Source of the DNA: a bacterium
GTDB lineage: Bacteria; CG2-30-53-67; CG2-30-70-394
Assembly: GCA_024278555.1 (NCBI GenBank)
Contig: JAJRSX010000039.1
Coordinates: 1 to 20,420 of the forward strand
DNA: 20,420 bases
Direction of reading: 5' to 3'
Shown: positions 14,983-20,420 of the stretch, one piece after another
Position numbering within the stretch: position 1 is the first letter of the stretch
Layout of the letters: each line of letters starts with the position of its first letter
Notes under the pieces: model-generated
What the model saw: the letters and a program-made list of their open reading frames with translations, nothing else
Databases searched by the model: none
What the model was told of the DNA's origin: nothing
Translations under genes and position numbers: made by a program

Positions 14983-15181
14983 TCAGGTCGTTCCACGCCA
15001 TCTGGATCGCCTCCAGGCGCACCTCGTTTGACTCCTCCGGGTCGTCCTCGAACTCGTCGAGCTTGGTGACCCAATCGAGGAGGTCGCTGAAGTGAATGTC
15101 GTAGAGGGGGTCGACGTCGGGATAGAGCTCGTTGAGGAGCTCGGCGATCTCTTCGGCATCGTCCCAGGTGAGTGGGTCCAT
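14978..15181 (-). CDS. iscX: IscX (YfhJ), small acidic Fe-S assembly protein
   Basis: 67 residues from ATG 15181; 25 further upstream codons are Pro-rich and outside the family. The sequence follows IscX throughout: LTWDDAEEIAELLNELYPDVDP, FSDLLDWV, LDEFEDDPEESNEVRLEAIQMAW. E. coli IscX has 66 residues and binds IscS and iron, tuning cluster assembly on IscU. The acidic patch is preserved. In E. coli it ends the isc operon; here no isc gene is next to it, and its only same-strand neighbour is the NFACT gene 131 bp upstream. The stop TAG is the head of a REP-like element. Confidence 0.9.
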   Translation of the reverse strand: MDPLTWDDAEEIAELLNELYPDVDPLYDIHFSDLLDWVTKLDEFEDDPEESNEVRLEAIQMAWNDLK

Positions 15182-15312
15182 GGCGGCCTCTGTCAGGTGG
15201 GGAAATGAAGAGTCAGGGGGTTCGGTCTTTGCCGGTGGTTTCGGCACGGCGGCCAATCTCCTGCAGAGAGATCGGCCCCGTGCGCAGACTCCTCTACCGG
15301 CCTCGGCCTCTT

Positions 15313-16926
15313 CTACGCAACCGGTTTTTCGTCCGCACCGCCGGCGACGCGCTCACCGGTCTCGGGATCGCCCATGACCTCGTGGTGGCGGTCGACAAGA
15401 ACCTGCCCCGGCGCCATCCCCGGACCGCGGCGCAGGTAGCGGATCTGGGTGGCGTAGCACGCCACCCGCGCCTCGTTGCGGCCGCGGGAGAAGTGGGCGG
15501 CGAGGCCGGCGGCGACGGCGACGACCTCCTCCGGCGGCGCCTTGCGCCGCTCCGGGTTGGCAATGACCACGTGGGCACCCGGGAAGTGGAGGGCGTGGAG
15601 CCAGAAGTCGTCCGGCCGCGCCTGGCGCACCAGGGCGGCATTGGCGCGGCCGTGGCGCCCCACCGACAGGCGCCACCCGGCCACCTCGTAGGTGCGTACC
15701 CCGGGGGGGGCGCCGCGCCGCCGTGGGCGGCGTTCCTTGCGCCGCGGCAGGTAGTGCGCCTCGGCCATCTCCTCGGCCACCGCCTCCAGGAGGGTGCCGT
15801 CGGCCGCCTGCTCGACCGCCACGGCCAGCTCCTCCAGATAGGCCGCTTCGTGGCGCAGGGCCTCCAGCCGGGTGGCCGCCCCGTCGCGGGTGCGCACCAG
15901 CCGCCGGGCGCGGCGAAAGGCGGCGTCCGCCTGCGCCGTGGGCGGGGTGTCGGCGGTGATCCGGCGCATGGCGTCCGGGAGGTCGTCGGCCTCCAGCCAC
16001 CCCTCGCGGCCGGCGGGGAGGTGGCTGAGCTCACAGAGGATCGCCTCGCCGCGCCGCCGCCACGCCGCCTCTTCGTCGCAGGCGGCCAGGGCCCGCTCGT
16101 TCGCCGCCACCGCTCTCGCCTGCCGCTTGCGGGCGCGGGCGAGGGCGCGGGTGAGGGTGCGGCGCAGGGGCGCGCCGCGGCGGCCCATGGCCGGCTCGGC
16201 GTGGCAGTGGAGCAGGGCGGCGGTGAGCTCCCCAAAGGGGCCCGCCTCTTCGAGGCCCGGTTGGGTGAGGCGCAGGGGGGTGGCGTGCCACGGGCCGTGG
16301 CCACGCCGGTAGGCCCACGCCTCCCCGACGTCGAGGGCGGCGGCGATCTCCTCGACCGGACGGTGGCGCGCCTCCTCCTCAAAGAGGCGGCCGGGGGAGG
16401 GGGTGAAGGGGGGGGCGAGACCACGGTCGGGCGGCGGTGGGGGGGGGAGGTACGGGGCCCCGGCGAGGAGCGGCGGCAGGTCGCGACGGTCCATCGGCCG
16501 GGGTGAGGAGAGGGCGGCGATCTGGCCGTCATCGCCCAGGGCCAGGAGGCGCGGCGGCTGGCCGAAGAGCTCGGCGATCAGGTCGATGGACTCGACGCGG
16601 CCGGAGAGGCGGCGGCGGGCAAAGGCGAGAAGGACGATGCGGTCGCCGGTGCAGCAGGCGATCTCGGTCAGCCACCCGCCACGCAGGCGGTGGCCGAGGT
16701 GGCGGATCAGGGGGGTGGCCGAGTCGGTGGGCGGGGGGAGGGCGGCGTCGGTCAGCCACAAGAGGGTGGGGTCGCCGCGCAGGTCGATCCGCAGGCGGCC
16801 GCGCGCGCCGGGGGTGGTGAGCTCCACCTCTACGACCTCGCTGTTGCCGCGCACCCCGCGCACCCGCGCCCCGGCGAGGCGGGGGTGAAGGCGGAGGCAG
16901 TGGTGGTAGAGGGTGAGGTGGAGCAC
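15313..16926 (-). CDS. rqcH: NFACT-family ribosome quality control protein (RqcH/Rqc2-like)
   Basis: 537 residues from GTG 16926, slightly shorter than B. subtilis RqcH (about 570). NFACT-N spans roughly 1-190 with LIAELFGQPPRLLAL and D95-R96 in CTGDRIVLLAF, matching the Asp-Arg pair needed for Ala-tail synthesis in RqcH. A charged helical middle region at about 250-400 fits the coiled-coil arm. The C-terminal NFACT-R domain has PDDFWLHALHFPGAHVVI and YATQIRYLR. The family binds obstructed 50S-peptidyl-tRNA and recruits Ala-tRNA to tail stalled peptides for degradation. The gene symbol is by homology; rqcH function here is inferred from domain and motif. Confidence 0.88.
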   Translation of the reverse strand: MLHLTLYHHCLRLHPRLAGARVRGVRGNSEVVEVELTTPGARGRLRIDLRGDPTLLWLTDAALPPPTDSATPLIRHLGHRLRGGWLTEIACCTGDRIVLLAFARRRLSGRVESIDLIAELFGQPPRLLALGDDGQIAALSSPRPMDRRDLPPLLAGAPYLPPPPPPDRGLAPPFTPSPGRLFEEEARHRPVEEIAAALDVGEAWAYRRGHGPWHATPLRLTQPGLEEAGPFGELTAALLHCHAEPAMGRRGAPLRRTLTRALARARKRQARAVAANERALAACDEEAAWRRRGEAILCELSHLPAGREGWLEADDLPDAMRRITADTPPTAQADAAFRRARRLVRTRDGAATRLEALRHEAAYLEELAVAVEQAADGTLLEAVAEEMAEAHYLPRRKERRPRRRGAPPGVRTYEVAGWRLSVGRHGRANAALVRQARPDDFWLHALHFPGAHVVIANPERRKAPPEEVVAVAAGLAAHFSRGRNEARVACYATQIRYLRRGPGMAPGQVLVDRHHEVMGDPETGERVAGGADEKPVA

Positions 16927-17093
16927 GGCAGCGCCACTCTAGCGCAGGAGTGGCCGGTGGTTGCCACTGGCCACCACCCCCGCGAGATCGGTGAGCCTGA
17001 GCTTCTCAGCAGGGATCGTCGCGATCGCGCGCAGGAATCCTGCGATGCTGGCCAGCCCGGCCATGCCCGCGATTGCCTCCACCGCCGCTCTGG

Positions 17094-17199
17094 GGGTCGC
17101 CCCATCGGGGGCATGGCCCCCTCCTACCCGTGTTCCGGGAGTCGGTGGCTTTTCCGCCTTCGGTCCGGTCTCTCGGTAGGAGCCGGCTCCCGTCGGCGA
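17094..17199. repeat. Pair of inverted REP-like elements at the 3' end of the Uma2-family gene
   Basis: Minus strand GTAGGAGGGGGCCATGCCCC (17108-17127) has the stem GGGGGC-CAT-GCCCCC. Plus strand GTAGGAGCCGGCTCCCGTC begins at 17176, with the perfect palindrome GGAGCCGGCTCC (17179-17190). The two heads face in opposite orientation 48 bp apart, like a two-REP BIME. The region between them and some sequence beyond is read as the C-terminal tail of the Uma2-family protein. The 16927-17093 gap also holds the palindrome GCAGGAATCCTGC near 17032 and no gene. Confidence 0.65.
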
Positions 17200-17822
17200 G
17201 CCACGCCGCCGGCGTCCCGCGGCGAACGTGCGGGCTCCGTCGGCTCGACCCGGAAGAGGGCGGCGAGGTCGATGGTGAGGTCGGGGAAGCGGGTCGAGGT
17301 GATCGTCCCGTCTTCGACGCCGAAGACGTCGGAGATGCCGTAGGTGCCGTGGTTGAGGGCGTAGCGGAGGATCACCCGGTCGATCGGATGGACGAGCCAG
17401 TACTCGGGGACCCCGGCGCGCGCGTACCGGTCACGCTTAATGCCCTCGTCCTTGCGTGCGGTGGAGGGGGAGAGGATCTCCGCCACCAGGTCGGGGGCGC
17501 CACGGATCCGTCTCTCGCCCACCTTTGCCGGATCGCAGACCACGAAGAGGTCCGGCTGGACCACGGTCTCCACCGCCTCGTCCGCCTCGTCTGCCTCCGG
17601 GAGGAGGATGTCGCAGGGTGCGGCGAGGACCTCACACCCCTGGTCGCGAAAGTGGGCGAGCAACAGGACCAGTAGGTCGCCCATCACACGCTGGTGGGTG
17701 ACGGAGGGCGCCGGGCTCATGTCCCAGGCGATCCCGTCGATCACCTCCCACCGCTCTCCCTCCGGCCAGGTCAGGTAGTCGCCGTAGGTGAAAGAGTCTT
17801 CGGGTTGGAGGGCGAGGCCCAT
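17124..17822 (-). CDS. Uma2-family (DUF820) PD-(D/E)XK nuclease-like protein
   Basis: 232 residues from ATG 17822. The family pattern is complete: WEVIDGIAWDMSPAPSVTHQRV (25-46), VVQPDLFVVCD (88-97), GAPDLVAEILSPSTARKD (108-125, D111/E115 as nuclease acidic residues) and YARAGVPEYWLVHP (133-146). Uma2 proteins have a restriction-endonuclease-like fold, are expanded in cyanobacteria and many environmental bacteria, and have no settled function. The domain ends near residue 193. The last 39 residues are Arg/Pro-rich and are encoded by the REP pair at 17094-17199, with the stop TAG given by a GTAGGAG head. The short C-terminal tail is therefore probably acquired and not functional. Confidence 0.9.
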   Translation of the reverse strand: MGLALQPEDSFTYGDYLTWPEGERWEVIDGIAWDMSPAPSVTHQRVMGDLLVLLLAHFRDQGCEVLAAPCDILLPEADEADEAVETVVQPDLFVVCDPAKVGERRIRGAPDLVAEILSPSTARKDEGIKRDRYARAGVPEYWLVHPIDRVILRYALNHGTYGISDVFGVEDGTITSTRFPDLTIDLAALFRVEPTEPARSPRDAGGVARRREPAPTERPDRRRKSHRLPEHG

Positions 17823-17903
17823 CGTGGCTCCTTGGGGGTGCGTCTGTCGGCCAGCCCCAAGTCTATCGCACCCGCCACTCGGCGCACCACGCGGCGGTCT
17901 CTG

Positions 17904-18683
17904 TTACCGCATCGCCGGGTGGCAGCGGTCGCAGTCGTCCAGGGGGAAGCTCACCCGCAGGTGGCAGAGGCCGCAGAACTTGCCCTGGAGGTTGTAGCGC
18001 ATGGAGAAGTGGGCGGTGGTCTTCTTCTTCACGTTGAAGATGTCCGGGTGGCAGTTGGAGCAGTCGAGCCACAGGTTGTGGTCGGCGTGGGAGAAGAAGG
18101 CGGGGGGGATCATCGTCCAGCCGGCATCGAGCTTGAGGTCCTTGTCGTAGGCGATCGCCTTTGGTGGCGTCTCGAGGAGGGTGCGTTTCGGGTGGATCTT
18201 TCCCTCCTTGACCGCCCGTACCCAGTCGATGTTGTTGCCGTACTGGGCCTTCGGCATGGTCTCGGCGAAGGTGTTGAACCTGTCGGCGCCGGCGGTGAGG
18301 TCGCCGGTGTGGCACCGGTCGCAGTTCTCCTTCGTGTGGCCGAAGGCCTCCTTGCCGTCGTGGCAGGCGCCGCAGTACTCGCCGTGGCGGTTGCGCGCCT
18401 CGGTGATCTCAGTGGTCTCGAGCTCCATGTTGAAGCCGAGCTCCACGTGGCAGACGCGGCAGGTGTACTTGGCCCGGTGGAGCCAGTGGGAGAAGATGAC
18501 GGGCTTTACCCCGTTGGCCTCCGCAACGCGGTTGAGGAGGCGGTTGCCGTAGAGGGCCGGGTCGGGCAGGGGCGGGGTCTTGAAGTACTTACCCCCCGCC
18601 GCCCTCCCGGGGGCAAGGAGCACCGCCAGGAGGAGCACAGCGAGGGTGGTGGTCGTGCGGTGGTGCATCAGAGGACGTCCCAT
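17904..18683 (-). CDS. Periplasmic hexaheme c7/c3-type cytochrome (second of pair)
   Basis: 259 residues from ATG 18683, which shares its A with the upstream stop (TGATG), implying coupled translation. Signal peptide: hydrophobic LAVLLLAVLLA at about 14-24, cleavage near GRAAG. Six CxxCH sites start at C75, C104, C121, C208, C237 and C251, arranged three plus three, with extra His in FSHWLHR and FSHADHN as likely axial ligands. YGNNIDWVRA is shared with the first gene. This matches the triheme c7-type repeat of anaerobic respiratory cytochromes. It likely carries electrons in the periplasm; the partner is unknown. Clearly a paralogue of the adjacent gene. Ends in TAA, the only one in the window. 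Confidence 0.92.
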   Translation of the reverse strand: MGRPLMHHRTTTTLAVLLLAVLLAPGRAAGGKYFKTPPLPDPALYGNRLLNRVAEANGVKPVIFSHWLHRAKYTCRVCHVELGFNMELETTEITEARNRHGEYCGACHDGKEAFGHTKENCDRCHTGDLTAGADRFNTFAETMPKAQYGNNIDWVRAVKEGKIHPKRTLLETPPKAIAYDKDLKLDAGWTMIPPAFFSHADHNLWLDCSNCHPDIFNVKKKTTAHFSMRYNLQGKFCGLCHLRVSFPLDDCDRCHPAMR

Positions 18684-19486
18684 CAGAAGACGTCTTTGGT
18701 GTGGCAGAGGCGGCAGTCGAAGTTCACCGGGAAGGAGACCTTGTCGTGGCAGGCGCCGCAGAACCGTCCTTCGAAGATATCCTGCATGGTGAACTTGGTG
18801 ACCCCCTTCTCCACCCCGAAGATGTCCGGGTGGCACATCTCACAGCCGTTCCATACCGCGTGCTTGGTGTGGGAGAAGACGATCTCCGGCATGTTGAACT
18901 CACGGGCGTGGATGACCACCTCGCCGGCGTAGCGGATCGGCTTGCGCTTGCGGGTGACCCCCGGGAGCTCGTCCTTCAGGTGCAGCAGCCCCTGCGCCTC
19001 GGCGGCGAGCCAGTCGATGTGGTTGCCATAGGCGCTCTTGGGCAGCCCCTTGGTGGCGGCGTAGAAGTCCGCCTTCGGGGCGTCGGGCTTGCCCACCGAG
19101 TGGCACCGGTCGCACTGTTTGACCGGCTTGCTGGTGAGCCCCTTGCGCTCCTGCCGCTGCCACCCGAAGGCCTCTTTGCCGTTGTGGCAGGCGCCGCAGT
19201 AGAGGTCGTGGCGGTTGTCCTGCTCGCGCACGCCGGTCTCGCCGGCGCGCATGGCAAAGCCGAGATCGACGTGGCAGAGGCGGCAGGTGTACTGCATCCG
19301 GTGGTTCCAGTGGTCGAAGACCACCGGCGCCACCTTCGCCTTGGTAGCGTAGGTGTCCATCACCACCCGGCCGTACGCCTCCGGGCGGGGGATCCGCTTG
19401 CGCACCCCGAAGGTCTCCGCCCCTACCGTTCCCGCCGCAACGGCGGCAACCGCCACCGTTGCCACAACCATCGCGATCCGTCTCAT
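18683..19486 (-). CDS. Periplasmic hexaheme c7/c3-type cytochrome (first of pair)
   Basis: 267 residues from ATG 19486 with GGAGGC a few bases upstream. Signal peptide: hydrophobic residues 6-22 and probable cleavage after VGA (residue 23). Six CxxCH sites start at C68, C97, C125, C215, C243 and C258, three plus three, the same order as in the second gene. FDHWNHR and FSHTKHA supply extra histidines; CGACHNGKEAFG and CHPDIFGVEKG are matched in the second gene by CGACHDGKEAFG and CHPDIFNVKKK. YGNHIDW is shared. All hemes are CxxCH, so bis-His low-potential hemes are expected. Likely periplasmic electron transfer in anaerobic or metal respiration; no reductase or quinol oxidase is in the window. 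Confidence 0.93.
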   Translation of the reverse strand: MRRIAMVVATVAVAAVAAGTVGAETFGVRKRIPRPEAYGRVVMDTYATKAKVAPVVFDHWNHRMQYTCRLCHVDLGFAMRAGETGVREQDNRHDLYCGACHNGKEAFGWQRQERKGLTSKPVKQCDRCHSVGKPDAPKADFYAATKGLPKSAYGNHIDWLAAEAQGLLHLKDELPGVTRKRKPIRYAGEVVIHAREFNMPEIVFSHTKHAVWNGCEMCHPDIFGVEKGVTKFTMQDIFEGRFCGACHDKVSFPVNFDCRLCHTKDVF

Positions 19487-19509
19487 GGCCGCCTCCCTGG
19501 GGTCTGGGT

Positions 19510-19640
19510 GGATACCGTGTCGAAAATCCAGTCTCTGCTTTGATGAATAGTAATGACCTAGTGTTTATCAAACTTTGCACTTTATGTGTCCAGTGAGTGC
19601 AATGTACTGCATACGAGTCAACAGATACCGTAAAGGTTCG
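19510..19640 (-). promoter_or_regulatory. AT-rich promoter region of the cytochrome pair
   Basis: This is the only clearly AT-rich stretch of the window. On the minus strand TTGATA (19566-19571), a 16-bp spacer and TATTCA (19544-19549) make a plausible sigma70 promoter. TTTGAT and ATCAAA flank it as an inverted pair, and TTGCAC and GTGCAA form a second dyad just upstream (about 19574-19602). The spacing does not fit an FNR box (TTGAT-N4-ATCAA), so the regulator is unknown. Confidence 0.45.
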
Positions 19641-19671
19641 CGTCCGGTGGATCCCGAGGTGTGGGGGTCCG

Positions 19672-20379
19672 CTACCGGCGCCACCCCGCCGCGCTGATCT
19701 GACGGCCGGCAGCGGCCCGGTCACGGCGAAAGGAGTGGCAGGGGAAGGTGGTGTCGCAGGCGGTGCAGCCGCCCACGAGGTGGACCTGCTCCGGCGGCAG
19801 GCCGGCCTCGATCAGCAGCGCCCGGTTGACCGCCCGCAGGTCGACGTGGGGGCGGCGGCCACCGCCTGCCTGGATGGCGACGCGGCCGGCGTCGCCGAGC
19901 CGCGCAAGGGCCATCACCACCTCGTCACCCACCTCGTAGCAGCACGGGCCGATGGCGGGGCCGAGGGCGGCATGGAGGTCGGTGGGGGCGACGGCCGCCG
20001 CCGCGGCCAGCCGCGCCACCGCGTTCGCGGCGATGGCGGCGGCGGTCCCGCGCCAGCCGGCGTGGACCGCGGCGGCCGCCCGGGCGGTCGGCGCGATGAG
20101 GAGGATGGGGCAGCAGTCGGCGGTCACGATCCCGGCGAGGTGGCCGGGGGTGAGGACGATGACCCCGTCCGCCTCGCCCGCCGTGGTGCCGTCGGCCACC
20201 ACCACCCGGTCGCCGTGGACCTGGGTCGGCAGGTGGAGGGGGGCGTCGGGGGGGAGGGCGAGGGCGGTGCGTGCCGCCGCCGCCGTGGATGCGCGATCCG
20301 CGGCGGGGTTGGCCGCGGCGCCGAAGAAGGCGTGGACGAGGCCGAACAAGCGGCCCCAGGCGGGGACGGTGAGGTACAT
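19672..20379 (-). CDS. pgeF: PgeF, polyphenol-oxidase/laccase-domain protein (YfiH family)
   Basis: 235 residues from ATG 20379. Family blocks: PTQVHGDRV (H55), ADGVIVLTPGHLAGIVTADCCP (C89), AAVHAGWRGT (H106), ALGPAIGPCCYEVG and a C-terminal GGCTACDTTFPCHSFRRD. H55, C89 and H106 are the zinc/catalytic triad of the family. E. coli YfiH (PgeF) removes L-serine wrongly placed in peptidoglycan precursors; many homologues carry the name laccase-domain protein. Length matches the 240-260 norm. Cytosolic, no signal peptide. Not coupled to the cytochrome operon: 185 bp with its own promoter region separates them. Confidence 0.93.
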   Translation of the reverse strand: MYLTVPAWGRLFGLVHAFFGAAANPAADRASTAAAARTALALPPDAPLHLPTQVHGDRVVVADGTTAGEADGVIVLTPGHLAGIVTADCCPILLIAPTARAAAAVHAGWRGTAAAIAANAVARLAAAAAVAPTDLHAALGPAIGPCCYEVGDEVVMALARLGDAGRVAIQAGGGRRPHVDLRAVNRALLIEAGLPPEQVHLVGGCTACDTTFPCHSFRRDRAAAGRQISAAGWRR

Positions 20380-20388
20380 GGTGGGGGG

Positions 20389-20420
20389 CGGGGCCTGCGG
20401 CCCCGGGGGTGGGGGATGGG
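20389..20420 (+). repeat. Third copy of the hairpin plus G-tract module, cut by window end
   Basis: GGGGCC-TGC-GGCCCC followed by GGGGGTGGGGGATGGG, the same arrangement as at 785-812 and 911-951 (inverted). It lies just upstream of pgeF and is cut by the end of the window. Confidence 0.7.

Noticed and set aside
17694-18932. 412-codon plus-strand frame across the second cytochrome
   Set aside because: Val/Gly/Glu-rich shadow of the cytochrome gene, which carries six CxxCH motifs and a signal peptide on the minus strand.
19544-19602. FNR/CRP-type operator in front of the cytochromes
   Set aside because: TTGAT and ATCAA half-sites are present but separated by about 22 bp instead of 4, and the TTGCAC/GTGCAA pair by 16 bp; neither fits a known box.

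Overview
The window is a very GC-rich (roughly 70%), densely coded stretch of a Gram-negative chromosome. Sedoheptulose-7-phosphate isomerase (LPS heptose), MurJ, PgeF, IscX and periplasmic multiheme cytochromes c point to a proteobacterium or a close relative. The rplU-rpmA-obg-proB order and the hexaheme cytochromes would fit a deltaproteobacterium-like, anaerobic or metal-respiring lineage. That placement is inference; no rRNA is present to fix it.

Layout. 1-2544 (+): the 3' end of purN, a DUF523 gene overlapping its stop, then murJ behind a G-rich inverted repeat. 2757-5393 (+): a RecB/AddB-family nuclease with an apparent Fe-S staple. 5394-5981: no gene, but a nested array of modular repeats. 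5982-8824 (-): the operon rplU-rpmA-obg-proB behind a good sigma70-type promoter. 8825-9253: no gene, a third repeat palindrome. 9254-11814 (+): a stand-alone receiver domain, a 33-residue membrane peptide overlapping its stop, and uvrC. 11815-12570: no gene, a second cluster of modular repeats. 12571-13149 (+): gmhA. 13232-13840 (-) and 13951-14895 (+): a divergent FmdE-like / deoxyhypusine-synthase-like pair. 14978-16926 (-): rqcH-like NFACT gene and iscX. 17124-17822 (-): a Uma2-family nuclease. 17904-19486 (-): two overlapping paralogous hexaheme cytochromes behind an AT-rich promoter region. 19672-20379 (-): pgeF.

Most genes are housekeeping: purine and proline synthesis, cell wall, ribosome and its quality control, excision repair. 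The least ordinary content is outside them. Several repeat families can be read directly. (1) A conserved 44-nt leader ends in an 11-nt mini-hairpin whose stem covaries between copies, and each leader is followed by a different short-unit tandem repeat (units of about 8-11 bp); copies face each other as nested palindromes. (2) Short REP-like hairpins begin GTAGG, and their TAG serves as the stop codon of seven genes here. (3) A hairpin plus the G-tract GGGGGTGGGGGATGGG occurs three times. These repeats also extend the C-termini of uvrC and the Uma2 gene. UvrC itself lacks one of the four cysteines that ligate its Fe-S cluster in E. coli.
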